Source of the DNA: Streptacidiphilus sp. 4-A2
Lineage (GTDB): Bacteria; Actinomycetota; Actinomycetes; Streptomycetales; Streptomycetaceae
Length of the DNA: 64,000 bases
Direction: 5' to 3'
Assembly: GCA_014284505.1 (NCBI GenBank)
Contig: JAAFYY010000001.1
Span: 2,790,001-2,854,000, forward strand
Below are positions 9,116 through 18,204 of this stretch, piece by piece. A model generated the notes under the pieces. It made no database searches and was not told where the DNA came from. It saw only the letters and a list, made by a program, of their open reading frames with translations. The translations under genes were made by a program, and so were the position numbers. Each line of letters begins with the position of its first letter. The stretch's first letter is position 1.

Positions 9116-10013
9116 GATTCCGAGACTGAGGTGATGCAAAATATCCCTTTGATTGTTCCCCGTTGAGCACGCCACGCCTGATCGAGATCCCCGGGAGGGG
9201 AGCCCCGGCGCGGACATGCACGGGTACGGATGCAGCTGCGACCGGGTCGAGGTGCGTCCTGTGGCTCGGGCCCTGCGTGAGCAGCGCTCGGTGGCTGTCG
9301 AAGCGTGAGCAGACCCAGGTTGACGGCCTGTCTGCCTGCCAGGAGCGGCAGCGCCCCGGCTTCCCTGGCAGCAATCAGGGCACTCTCGGGCGGCCCGCCC
9401 GGCGAATCGGTGGCAGTGGCCCTGACTTCGAGGCGGGACGCTGTCCAGGGCCGACCGTGGCGACGCGGGAGGCCGGAACGGACGCACAGTTGACTGGAGG
9501 CCCGACGGTCATGGTGTGGCGACCCGTCTCCGCCCCGCGAACGGGAACGGCGTCAGCATTCGCCGAGAACGACAGGGGCACGGCAGCCAGTGTTCAAAGG
9601 ACCCTCGGTGGCCTCACCATACCCTGCTCGTACCCTGCTCGTGGCCACAACGGGACCGAGGCCCTCCCCCGCCGCCGGCGGGAGTCAGCAGGAACAACAG
9701 AAAGGCCGCCCCGCATCTCAGCGGAAGCGGCCTGCACCCTGCTCACCGGACCGGGCTACAGGAATTTCACCTGTGCCCCCGCCCCCCACGCGGCCCCGTC
9801 ATCCACCCGAAAAACCTGGCTGGAATCCCACGACCGCGAGTCGCACAATCAGGGCTCCTGCTTTGCCGAGCTGCATATCAACCACCTCACGATCGTTCTT
9901 CCGGCAATTTCCCTTACATAATCCACCCTACTCCTGTCCTATCCGAAAGCACGATTCCGATACCTTGGTCCCGAAATTTCGTGACCCATTTCGTGCTGCG
10001 GCTCGGGGCGAAC
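9116..10013. other. Long intergenic region with one terminator
   Basis: Nearly 900 bp without a convincing gene. The only clear element is a minus-strand terminator at 9703-9733. Open frames here have no ribosome site and poor codon bias. Confidence 0.45.
9703..9733 (-). terminator. Rho-independent terminator, minus strand
   Basis: A 7-bp outer stem pairs 9703-9709 with 9727-9733 and a 4-bp inner stem pairs 9711-9714 with 9721-9724. On the minus strand it is followed by a T-rich tract (ttctgttgttc). It is about 280 bp after the SPFH gene stop and probably ends that transcript. Confidence 0.6.
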
Positions 10014-11165
10014 TCACCCGGTCGGACCGGCGGCCCGCAGGGGCGGGGGGCTGCCGCCGTCGGGGATTCTGCTGCCGTCGGACTGCGGTGTGCCCAGGTT
10101 CTGCCGGACCGAGTCCAGGATCGTCAGACCCTGGCTGACCAGGCCCGCGGCGATCTCGCTCAGGCCGTCGGAGCCGTTGAGCACATTGACGTTGGCCCCG
10201 GCCAGACCCTGGGCGGCCTCCTTCACGATCAGCGGCAGCTGGTCGATCAGCATCCGGTCCAGCGCCACCCGGTCGTACGAGGCGGCGGCCTCGGCCTGGA
10301 TCTTCATCCGGTTCGCCTCGGCCGTGGCCAGCACCCGGATCCGCTCCGCCTCCGCCTCGGCGGGCTTCACGACCTCTGCCAGCAGCTGCTGCTGGCGCAA
10401 CTCGGCCGCGCGCTGGGCCAATTCGGTCTGCGCCAGCAGCACCCCCCGCTGCGCCTGGGCCTGGGCCAGCGGCCCGGCCTGCGCCGCCTCGGCCTGCGCC
10501 CGCTCCACCTCCGCCGAGTACTGCGCCTGCACCACCGAAGTCTGCCGCTGGTACTCCGCCTGGTTCCGGGCCGCGGACTGCTGCGCCTCGGCCGACTGCT
10601 GGGTGGCCATCGCCTGGGCGATCTGCGCCTGCCGCTGGATGGCGGCCTGGTGCGGCGCCGCCATGGCCGCGATGTAACCGGTCTGGCCGTCGTCGATGGA
10701 CTGGATCTGCAGCGAGTCCACGGTCAGGCCGATGGTGGCCATCTCGGTCTTGGAGGTCTCCAGCACCTCGGTGGCCAGCTTCTGCCGCTCGGTGACGATC
10801 TCCTCGACCGTCATCGAACCGATGATGGACCGCAGGTGCCCGGCGAAGATCCGGCCGGTCAGCACCGACATCTGATCCTGATCGGACAGGAAGCGCTGAC
10901 CCGCGTTGACAATGCTCTCCTTGTCGTTGCCGACCTTGAACGCGATCACCGCACGCACCGTCAACGCGATGCCCTGATGCGTGACGCAGGTCTCGTCGAC
11001 CTCCGCCTCGCACATCGCCAGGGTCAGAAAGCGGGTCTTGCGGAAGACCGGGAGCACGAACGCACCGTGACCGGTCACCACCCGGAACGGCGCCACGCCC
11101 ATCCCACGCTGACCTCCTGAGATCAGCATCGCCTGGTCAGGAGCGGGAACCCGGTAACCGAACAT
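10014..11165 (-). CDS. SPFH/band-7 (flotillin-like) protein
   Basis: The 383-residue protein has an SPFH domain in its first half (F-V-L-P-V-F-R-K-T-R-F-L-T-L near residue 40). A long Ala/Gln/Glu-rich coiled-coil region follows at about residues 175-290, with A-E-A-E-A-E-R-I-R-V-L-A-T-A-E-A as in flotillins. The tail is Pro/Gly/Ser-rich. No membrane span is predicted at the N-terminus, so attachment would be peripheral, as in flotillin. Bacterial homologues organise membrane microdomains. A gaggaga site precedes the ATG. It stands alone, with a terminator downstream. Confidence 0.88.
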   Translation of the reverse strand: MFGYRVPAPDQAMLISGGQRGMGVAPFRVVTGHGAFVLPVFRKTRFLTLAMCEAEVDETCVTHQGIALTVRAVIAFKVGNDKESIVNAGQRFLSDQDQMSVLTGRIFAGHLRSIIGSMTVEEIVTERQKLATEVLETSKTEMATIGLTVDSLQIQSIDDGQTGYIAAMAAPHQAAIQRQAQIAQAMATQQSAEAQQSAARNQAEYQRQTSVVQAQYSAEVERAQAEAAQAGPLAQAQAQRGVLLAQTELAQRAAELRQQQLLAEVVKPAEAEAERIRVLATAEANRMKIQAEAAASYDRVALDRMLIDQLPLIVKEAAQGLAGANVNVLNGSDGLSEIAAGLVSQGLTILDSVRQNLGTPQSDGSRIPDGGSPPPLRAAGPTG

Positions 11166-11404
11166 CCTTTTGTCTCCTCAATCGGCGTCGCCATCGGCGT
11201 CGCCGGGATCACCGGTCAACAAGCTCCAGAGCACGGCGCCATCGCCCCGGCGACCGATCGCCGTGGACATCAATCTCGCGTACAGGCGTCTGCTTCCGCT
11301 CCTACCTCCCACGCTACGCCCGGTGCCCCGACCACTGCCGAGGCGCTGGGGCAGCCTGGCCGCCCCAGCGCCTCGACAGCAGGCCCTTGGCCGCACCGGA
11401 GGTG

Positions 11405-11929
11405 CTACCGCTCTTCCAGGACCGTAGTCCCGTGGGCCCGCCACTCACGAGGGGCTGCTGCCTCCCAGCGGGCCGCACCCCAGCGGGTGGTGGATGCGGG
11501 ATCGAACAGAGCGCTGGCGGACTCCAGATTCCCGGCACGGGACGCGGCCGCCATCAGACGGCGCGCGGTGGCGGGGTCGGTCTCCGGAGGCAGGACCAGA
11601 AGGTCCCAGCGGTTGATCTCGTAGGAGAGCAGGGTGATCTCGTAGGGGTCCTGCTCGGCGTCGAACCAGCCCAGACGCACGGTGTGCGCCCCGGTGCGGA
11701 CCTGATAGGGGATCTTGGGCCACAGCTGCCGGTTGACCGTCGCATGGGTGATGCGGCCCCATCGGTGGTCAAGCTCGGCCACAAGCGGGGGAAGCTCCGC
11801 TTGCAGATCACGTGAATGCGGCCACCAGGCGCCGTCCAGTCGGCACCGCTCCTGGGAAGGGGTCAAGGACAGCCGCAGCGGCGGTGCGGGATCCGTTGCC
11901 GGAGGCGGAGTAATCAGGGTTGTGGTCAT
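11405..11929 (-). CDS. DUF5994 family protein
   Basis: The 174-residue protein has the hallmarks of this actinobacterial family: R-C-R-L-D-G-A-W-W-P-H-S-R-D-L near residue 28, then W-G-R-I-T, then R-L-G-W-F-D-A-E-Q-D-P near residue 86. The function of the family is unknown. No signal peptide or membrane span is seen. The gene is isolated between the SPFH gene and the ferredoxin/ATPase pair on the same strand. Confidence 0.85.
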   Translation of the reverse strand: MTTTLITPPPATDPAPPLRLSLTPSQERCRLDGAWWPHSRDLQAELPPLVAELDHRWGRITHATVNRQLWPKIPYQVRTGAHTVRLGWFDAEQDPYEITLLSYEINRWDLLVLPPETDPATARRLMAAASRAGNLESASALFDPASTTRWGAARWEAAAPREWRAHGTTVLEER

Positions 11930-12117
11930 GGTGCAAGACCTGCCCCCGGGCGGTCACCCGCCCAGCGCTGTCAATCCCCGGGGACGACGCGATCTCAACG
12001 ACCGCATGCGAAATGCCCTCGGTACTCACACTCTACTCCGGCGCGGACTCGCGAAGGCGGATCCGCACCTGCCAGCCGCTCACATCCCCGACCGGTGACG
12101 GCCGTACGGCTGCGGGG

Positions 12118-12525
12118 TCAGTGCTCCAGTTCCTCTCGGACGCGCCGGGACGGGCTGAAGACATACAGGTCGAGGATGTCGGGCGGATCGGCGAGCCCGG
12201 GTCCGCCGGCGCCGACCCAGGCGGTGATGTCGGCGTTGGCGTCGGGATCGTTGACCAGCCCGAGCCAGACGGGCCGCCCTCCGGCACGGCGGCCCTCGGC
12301 GGAGGGCTGAATCACGATGACATTGGCGTGGTCGCACGCGTCCAGGCAGTCCACCCGCCGCACCATCGCGACCCCGGCCAGGGAGCCGCGCAGGTCGGCG
12401 AGTTGGGCTTCGTGGTCCAGGCGGGGGATCTTGGGTGTGCCGCAGCAGCAGCCCCGGCACACGGTGACGGTGGGCCTCGCCGCACCCGGCTCGGGGGCGG
12501 GCTTGCGTGGCTGCCGCCTGCTCAC
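12118..12525 (-). CDS. (2Fe-2S) ferredoxin-like protein coupled to the metal ATPase
   Basis: The 135-residue protein has C-R-G-C-C-C-G near residue 23 and C-L-D-A-C near residue 60, the cysteine pattern of thioredoxin-fold 2Fe-2S ferredoxins. It starts with GTG, which overlaps the ATPase stop by 4 nt (GTGA), so the two are translationally coupled. The coupling suggests a role in metal sensing or handling together with the exporter, but the partner is not known. Confidence 0.8.
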   Translation of the reverse strand: MSRRQPRKPAPEPGAARPTVTVCRGCCCGTPKIPRLDHEAQLADLRGSLAGVAMVRRVDCLDACDHANVIVIQPSAEGRRAGGRPVWLGLVNDPDANADITAWVGAGGPGLADPPDILDLYVFSPSRRVREELEH

Positions 12526-14618
12526 CGGCCCTCACCGACCGGACCGGCGGCGCCGGTCTGTGCGGCGCGCAGCCAGGCGCTGTCGCGCAGCAGGCGCAGT
12601 CCGTTGAGGCCGACGATGACCGTGGAGCCCTCGTGCCCCAGCACGCCGAGCGGCAGCGGCAGGTGCCCGGCGAGGTCCCAGACGACCAGGCCGGAGATGA
12701 ACACGGCGGCGATGACCAGGTTCTGCACCACCAGCTTCCGCGCCCGGCGGGACAATGCCACCACCGTGGGCACGGTGGCCAGTTCGTCGCGGACGACGAC
12801 CGCGTCGGCGGTCTCCAGGGCCAGGTCGGAGCCGGCCCGGCCCATGGCGATACCGGTGTGGGCGGCGGCCAGCGCGGGGGCGTCGTTGACGCCGTCGCCG
12901 ATCACCAGGACCCTGCGCCCGGCTTTCTCCTGCTCCTGGACGGCGGTGACCTTGTCCTGGGGCAGGAGCCCGGCGCGGACGTCGGTGATGGCGACTTCGG
13001 CGGCCAGGCGTCCGGCGGCGCGCGGGTTGTCCCCGGTCACCAGGATCGGCGTCCGCCCGGTCAGCGCGGTGAGCGCGGCGACCGTGGAGGCCGCGTCCGG
13101 GCGCAGGCGGTCGGCGAGACCCAGGATGCCGACCGGCACACCGTCCCGCTCGACCAGCACCGCGGTACGGCCCCCTTCTCCAGTTCCCCGGCAATGGCGG
13201 TGGCCTGCGCCGCCAGGGCGCCGGTGGCCCCGTTCAGCAGGCGGGCCGGAGCGCCGACGGCGACGGCGGCGCCGTCCACGGTGGCGGTGACGCCGATGCC
13301 GGGGGCGGAGACGAAGTCCTGGGCGACCGGCAGTTCCAGGCCGCGTTCGCGGGCGGCGCCGACCACCGCGCGGGCCAGGGGATGCTCACTGGGGTGCTCC
13401 GCCGAGGCGGCCAGGGCGAGCAGGGCGTCCCCGGTCAGGCCGGAACCGGCCGAGGCAGAGCCGGTGGGGGCAGAGCCGGTGGGAGCAGAGCCGGCCGGGG
13501 CAGAGCCGGTGGGGCCGGAGTCGGTGGGATCAGAGCCGGTCAGCGGTCGGATGTCGGTGACCCGGGGGGTGCCCTCGGTCAGGGTGCCGGTCTTGTCCAG
13601 CGCGACCGCATCCACCTCTCCGAGGCGCTCCATGACGACCGCGGACTTGACCAGCACGCCGTGTCGTCCGGCGTTGGCGATGGCGGACAGCAGCGGCGGC
13701 ATGGTGGCCAGCACCACCGCGCAGGGCGAGGCAACGATCATGAAGGTCATCGCGCGGAGCAGGGAGCCGGTGACGGCCGCGCCGAACCCGAGCGGAACGA
13801 GGAAGACGGTGAGGGTGGCGAAGACCATGCCGAGGGAGTAGCGCTGTTCGACCTTCTCGATGAACAGCTGGGTGGGGGCCTTGGTCTCGGACGCCACCTC
13901 GACCATCTTGACGATCCGCGCGATGACCGAGTCGGAGGCGTCGCGCTCGACCCGGACCCGCAGGGCCCCGGTGCCGTTGAGGGTGCCGGCGAAGACCTCG
14001 TCACCGGTCTGCTTGGCCACCGGCAGGGGTTCGCCGGTGATGGTCGCCTGGTCGACGTCGCTCGCCCCGTCCAGGACCCGTCCGTCGGCGCCCACGCGCT
14101 CGCCGGGGCGGATCAGCATGGTGTCACCCACCGCCAGGGCCCCGGTCGCGACCGTCTCCTCGGCACCGTCGTCGAGCAGCCGGGTGGCGGTGGTGGGGGC
14201 CAGGTCGAGCAGACCGCGGACCGAGTCCTGGGTGCGGGCGGTGGCCAGCGCCTCCAGCGCGCCGGAGGTGGCGAAGATGACGATCAGCAGCGCCCCGTCC
14301 ATGACCTGGCCGATCGAGGCCGCACCGATCGCGGCGACGATCATCAGCAGGTCCACGTCCAGGGTCTTCTCGCGCAGCGCCTGCAACCCGGCCCAGCCCG
14401 GCTCCCAGCCACCGGTGGCATAGGCGACGGCGTAAAGCGGGATCCAGACCCAGGCCGGGGCGCCGGTCAGCTGGAGCGGCAGAGCGATCAGGAACGCCAG
14501 TGTGGCCACCGCGGCCCAGCGGGCCTCGGCCAGCGCGAACACGCGCGTGCGCCGTCTGGGACCGGGGTCTCCTGGGAGCCGCGGCTTTGGCCGGGCGCTC
14601 GGTGAGGGTCAGCGACAT
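12522..14618 (-). CDS. P1B-4-type metal-transporting ATPase (Co/Ni-like; frame breaks)
   Basis: All P-type ATPase motifs are present: T-G-E-P in the actuator domain, D-K-T-G-T phosphorylation site, S-E-H-P-L-A-R (HP) in the N domain and G-D-G-V-N-D-A-P hinge. TM4 has S-P-C instead of C-P-C and a later TM has H-E-G-S-T. This pair is the P1B-4 signature, known for Co(II), Ni(II) or Fe(II) export as in CtpD. There is no N-terminal heavy-metal-binding domain. Frame breaks lie near 14565 and 13168. A series of G-S-A-P-x repeats (13442-13531) sits between the P and N domains. The start at 14618 has gaagga upstream. It is divergent from an ArsR gene with matching metal ligands. Confidence 0.88.
13442..13531 (-). 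repeat. Six 15-bp units encoding G-S-A-P-T-like repeats
   Basis: Six consecutive 15-bp units (consensus agagccggtgggggc on the plus strand) encode a pentapeptide ladder (G-S-A-P-T/A) inside the ATPase, just after the D-K-T-G-T region and before the HP motif. The spacing keeps the frame. Confidence 0.85.
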
Positions 14619-14678
14619 GGCGGCGGGGTTCCTTCGCAGGAGGCAGGACGGACGACCCACTCACTATAGCGGAGTGAT

Positions 14679-14692
14679 TGAACAACCATTCA
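14679..14692. promoter_or_regulatory. ArsR/SmtB-type operator between ATPase and ArsR genes
   Basis: TGAACAACCATTCA matches the classic SmtB operator core TGAACA-NN-TATTCA style at nearly every position. It lies in the 97-bp gap between divergent genes, just upstream of the ArsR start. A further 6-bp inverted repeat (cgcatc/gatgcg, 14693-14698 and 14707-14712) overlaps the ArsR leader. Binding would repress both genes until metal is present. Confidence 0.65.
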
Positions 14693-14715
14693 CGCATCTT
14701 GAGTAGGATGCGGTC

Positions 14716-15090
14716 ATGGGCCACGGAATCGTCGAACAGCAGCGCGGTACCTCACGCGAACGCCTGGACCGCGTCGGCAGCGCCGACGTGGCCACCCTGC
14801 TCCAGGCCCTGGCCACCCCCTCCCGCCTGCTGATCCTGGCCCGCCTGGTCGAGGCCCGTGCGCGGCCAGTGAGCTGGCCGAGGCCGCCGCATGGAACGCT
14901 CGGCCTGCTCGCACCAGCTTCGGCTGCTGAAAACCTCGGCCTGGTCACCGTCGAGCGCCAGGGGCGCTCCATGGTCTACGCGCTGTACGACCACCACGTC
15001 GCCGAACTCCTGGACCAGGCCATCTTCCACGTCGAGCACTTGCGGCTGGGCCTGGTCGACGCCCCCGAGGACGCCCTCCCCACCGACTGA
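14716..15090 (+). CDS. ArsR/SmtB-family Ni/Co sensor, NmtR-like (frame breaks)
   Basis: The start (L-L-Q-A-L-A-T-P-S-R-L-L-I-L-A-R-L) and the end (G-L-V-T-V-E-R-Q-G-R-S-M-V-Y-A-L-Y) are in one frame. The DNA-reading helix S-A-C-S-H-Q-L-R-L-L-K is in another frame (about 14891-14935), so two or more compensating indels lie between 14866 and 14935. The C-terminal helix D-H-H-V-A-E-L-L-D-Q-A-I-F-H-V-E-H has D, H, H, H at positions 1, 3, 14 and 17. That is exactly the spacing of the alpha5 Ni/Co site of NmtR (D91, H93, H104, H107). It should repress the divergent ATPase until Ni or Co binds. Confidence 0.85.
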   Translation: MGHGIVEQQRGTSRERLDRVGSADVATLLQALATPSRLLILARLVEARARPVSWPRPPHGTLGLLAPASAAENLGLVTVERQGRSMVYALYDHHVAELLDQAIFHVEHLRLGLVDAPEDALPTD

Positions 15091-15566
15091 CCCCACCCCA
15101 CCGCCAAGGCCCCGCAGTGGCGGCGTCGCACCGAACTGACGTTGCGTCAACATGCCCGCAGGATCGCGAACCTGCCGAGTGATGCGGCTAACACCGCCGA
15201 GCGCACGCCAGAGACCGAGGCGCTGATTCCGGTACGCCGACCGGATCCCGGCGGCCCACCGAGCCGAGCACCCAGGACGGGCGTGCTCGCGTCAGTTGCC
15301 TGGTCAGCGGCCTGGCCCGGCCGAGCCCACGCGGAATCCGCACCGCGCGCGGCGGCCTTCCCGCCGTGCCCGAGCGCCTCCGCAAGCGGCGTCAATCTGG
15401 GTGTCAGGCGGGTGTCATCCATTCGAACAGAAGGCTGCTTGCCGATCTGAAGGAAAAATGAAAGGCGCAGCAGGCGTTCGGGTGTAGAATCTGAAGTACT
15501 AGAGGGCGGCCTCGGGGTCGGCATCGCAGTGATGCCGACGGGCCACCCACCGCTTGGGGAAACACC
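15091..15566. other. Intergenic leader of the small basic protein
   Basis: No gene is supported. The last 130 bp are AT-richer than the surroundings and contain tagaat at about 15485, a possible -10 box for the small gene at 15567. Confidence 0.35.
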
Positions 15567-15717
15567 ATGTACCAGATCGATGCAGTGCGGGCCACCAACG
15601 AGGAGCGCCTGCGGAACGCCGAGAGAGTACCGCCTCGTCCGCGCCGTCCGGCTCAGGAACCGCGCCGAGCGCGCCACCCAGCGCGCCCGCCAGGCGCTGG
15701 CCAACCTGAGCGCATGA
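15567..15717 (+). CDS. Small basic helical protein (frame break near 15626)
   Basis: ATG at 15567 follows ggggaaac. The reading begins M-Y-Q-I-D-A-V-R-A-T-N-E-E-R-L-R-N-A-E-R. After a one-base shift near 15626 it continues E-Y-R-L-V-R-A-V-R-L-R-N-R-A-E-R to a stop at 15717, giving about 50 residues. It is Arg/Glu/Ala-rich and should form one amphipathic helix. A strong terminator follows at 15733-15766, which supports a real short transcript. Function is unknown. Confidence 0.6.
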
Positions 15718-15732
15718 ATACCCGCACCACCA

Positions 15733-15766
15733 ACGGGCCGTCACCGAAACACCGGTGACGGCCCGT
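15733..15766 (+). terminator. Perfect 14-bp hairpin terminator
   Basis: Arms 15733-15746 and 15753-15766 pair perfectly around a 6-nt loop and are followed by ccggctttcc. It sits 15 bp after the small gene stop. Confidence 0.8.
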
Positions 15767-15779
15767 CCGGCTTTCCCCG

Positions 15780-16170
15780 GCAGTCAGTCGGCCCTCGCCG
15801 CTTCCCCGAAAACCCGCACAGCGTCCTCGACGAGGCGCGGCTGGACGAAGCCCCCGTCGCGGACGCCCCGCATCGCTACCTCGAAGGAATCATTCCGTCA
15901 GCCGGGACTGACCGGTCGACGCGCGCCGCATGATGCGGCAGGAACCCTGACGCCCACCTCCGACGCGAGGCGCAGAGCCGGCGGCTGGACGAGTTCATCC
16001 AACGTGCCGCCGACGAGGGGCTGCTGCATCCCGGCGTCGACCTCCGATGGGCATGCAGCGTTCTCGATCAGCTGGTCGACGGCATGACCCACCGGTTCCC
16101 GGAGACGGAGCCTCCGCAGGCGGCCGATCTCGTCGTTGCCGCACTCCGCAACGGCATCGGCGCCAGACAG
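15780..16170 (+). pseudogene. C-terminal relic of a TetR-type regulator
   Basis: From 15961 one frame reads R-R-L-D-E-F-I-Q-R-A-A-D-E-G-L-L-H-P-G-V-D, then V-L-D-Q-L-V-D-G-M and A-A-D-L-V-V-A-A-L-R-N-G. This is like the ligand domain and last helix of TetR/AcrR proteins. Upstream, L-D-E-A-R-L-D-E-A-P-V-A-D-A appears in another frame. No helix-turn-helix and no start are present, and the frame runs on into the opposite VOC gene, so this is a truncated remnant. Confidence 0.5.
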
Positions 16171-16179
16171 CGACCGCTC

Positions 16180-16578
16180 TCAGCAGGCGAACTTCTCGAT
16201 GGCCGCCGGGGTGACCGGGGTGAAGAAGTTGACGAGATTGCCGTCCGGGTCGCGGAAGAGCAGCGACCGGTTGCCCCAGGGCATCGTGGTGGGCTCGTTG
16301 ACGAAGTCCGTGACCACGCCGGTCAGGTTCTGCCGCACCTGGTCCACGTCCTCGACCAGGAACTCGAGGATCACGCTGTGGTTGGCCGCCGGGCGGGAGG
16401 AGCCCGGTGCGAACAGCGGCACGGTGCGGGTGCTGCCGATGGCGAGGGTGGCGCTCGGGGTCGTGAGTTCGGCGAAGTCCTCGGTGGACCAGACCGCCCG
16501 CACGCCGGTGGCCTGCTCGTAGAACTCGACGAGACGCACGATGTCGCCGGTGATGATGCGGATCGAGACAAAGTCCAT
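16180..16578 (-). CDS. VOC (glyoxalase/bleomycin-resistance) family protein
   Basis: The 132-residue protein has one VOC domain: an N-terminal strand/helix (V-S-I-R-I-I-T-G-D-I-x-R-L-V-E-F-Y-E), a central glutamate strand (V-I-L-E-F-L-V-E-D-V) and the C-terminal F-R-D-P-D-G-N-L-V-N-F-F motif holding the last metal ligand region. It starts at 16578 after agggag. It is divergent from the WYL regulator at 18205, from which an IS element now separates it. Confidence 0.88.
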   Translation of the reverse strand: MDFVSIRIITGDIVRLVEFYEQATGVRAVWSTEDFAELTTPSATLAIGSTRTVPLFAPGSSRPAANHSVILEFLVEDVDQVRQNLTGVVTDFVNEPTTMPWGNRSLLFRDPDGNLVNFFTPVTPAAIEKFAC

Positions 16579-16654
16579 GATGTGCTCCCTGGCTGTGACG
16601 GGTTGTCGCACTCCTCACGTTAGAAGAGATACCGGACAGAATCAGTCCACTATC

Positions 16655-16664
16655 GGGCTAGGCT
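16655..16664. repeat. Left copy of 10-bp target-site duplication
   Basis: gggctaggct here is repeated exactly at 18188-18197, flanking the IS element on both sides. A 9-12 bp duplication suits IS4-family transposition. Confidence 0.8.
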
Positions 16665-18187
16665 CAATACCAGTGACTTAAGGATTGCTGCTGGTAGGCT
16701 GCCTGTCCAGGAGGTGCCTGGATGCCACGCCCTGGACAGGTCAAGCCGGCGACGGATGAGCGGTTGTCGGACCGGATCGCGATCGGACTGCTGACGCGTA
16801 CGTTCCCGCCGGAGCTGGTGGACCGGTCGTGGAGGAGTGCGGGCGGTCCGGTCAGCGCAACCGGCTGCTTCCACCGCGGGTGGTGGTCTACTTCGTGCTG
16901 GCCATGTGCCTGTTCTCCGGGGAGGGCTACGAGGAGGTCGCGAGGCTGCTGACCGAGGGCCTCGCGTGGGCCAGGCGCTGGTCGGGGTCGTGGCAGGTAC
17001 CGACGACCGCGGCGATCTCCCGGGCCCGGGTCAAGCTCGGGCCGGAGCCGCTGAAGGCTCTGTTCGAGCAAACCGCCACGCCGATGGCGAGCGAATCCAC
17101 CGCCGGTGCGTGGTACGGGCGTTGGCGTTTGATGGCGGTCGACGGGCCACGTTCGACGTGCCGGACAGCGAGGAGAACGACGCGCGGTTCGGCCGTCCCG
17201 CGACCCACCGCGGTGAGCGGACCGCGTTCCCGCAGGTAAGGGTGGTGGCACTGGCCGAGTGCGGCACGCACGCCATCACCCGTGCGGCCCTGGGACCGTT
17301 CACCACGGCCGAGCCGGTGATCGCACGGGAGCTGTTCGGGGCCCTGGGGCCGGGCGACCTGCTGATGGCCGACCGGGGCTTCGCCGGCCTGGACCAGTGG
17401 CGGGCCGCCTCGGCCGGCGGCGCCGACCTGCTGTGGCGCATCAAAGCCAGCGCCGTGCTGCCCGTGCGCCAGGAGCTGCCCGACGGGTCGTACCTGTCCG
17501 ACATCGTGGCCGCCCACGACCACCGCAGACGCACCGACCCCACCGTGGTGCGGGTCATCGAGTACACCCTGCAGGACCCCGGCCGCCCGCAGCACCCGGC
17601 ACCGTACCGGCTGATCACCAGCATCCTCGACCACCAGGCCGCCCGGCAACAGAGTTGGCGGCCCTCTACAACGAGCGCTGGGAGATCGAGACCACACTGG
17701 ACGAGCTGAAGACCCACCAGCGCGGCCCCGCCCAGGTCCTTCGCTCCCGCTCGCCCGAAGGCGTCGAGCAGGAGGTCTGGGGCTACCTGCTGGTCCACCA
17801 CGCGATCCGCTCGCTCATGCACACCGCCGCACAGGACATCGACGCCGACCCCGACCGGCTCTCCTTCACCCGCACCCTCCGCCTCGTACGCCGCCAGGTG
17901 ACCGCGCAGGCGGCCTTTTCCCCCTGAGCGCCTGGCCGCAGCCCTCGCCAACGGCCTGCAGGAGATAGCACGCCACCTCCTGCCGATCCGCCGCCGACGC
18001 TCCAACGCCCGGGTCGTCAAACGCAAGATGTCCAACTTCGGCGTCAAACGAGCCAAGCACCGGCACTGGCCGCAACCCACCCGAAGCCCAGTCGAGGCAG
18101 TCACCATCGCGCCCCACCACAAGACCGCCCCGATCAACCCCCCGCTCAAGGTGCCGCGCACCTGGGACGATTAAGTCACTGGTACTG
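16665..18187 (+). mobile_element. IS4-family insertion sequence, about 1.52 kb
   Basis: The ends are inverted repeats: 16668-16681 is perfectly complementary to 18171-18184 (14 bp), extending to 17 bp with one mismatch (16665-16681 and 18171-18187). A direct 10-bp target duplication flanks the element (16655-16664 and 18188-18197). One transposase gene fills it. The insertion lies in what would have been a gap of about 100 bp between a VOC gene and a WYL regulator, so it has split their shared promoter region. Clean ends imply a recent insertion. Confidence 0.9.
16722..18173 (+). CDS. IS4-family DDE transposase (several frame breaks)
   Basis: The joined protein of about 480 residues has the DDE triad: D in L-M-A-V-D-G, D in L-L-M-A-D-R-G-F, and E in L-Y-N-E-R-W-E-I-E-T-T-L-D-E-L-K. 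The last string matches the IS4 signature Y-(2)-R-(3)-E-(6)-K exactly. Frame changes occur near 16826, 17150, 17645 and 17922, so as sequenced it would not make a full protein; sequencing indels are likely. The stop codon at 18171-18173 overlaps the right inverted repeat. Confidence 0.87.
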
Positions 18188-18197
18188 GGGCTAGGCT
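18188..18197. repeat. Right copy of 10-bp target-site duplication
   Basis: Identical to 16655-16664; marks the right boundary of the IS4 element. Confidence 0.8.
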
Positions 18198-18204
18198 CCG
18201 AGTT

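Noticed and set aside
9760..9800. Possible tRNA-like sequence on the minus strand
   Set aside because: No cloverleaf or T-loop consensus could be built; the nearby pairing is a terminator.
11808..12029. Minus-strand ORF upstream of the DUF5994 gene
   Set aside because: It overlaps the DUF5994 start in another frame and shows no ribosome site or family; left as unassigned.
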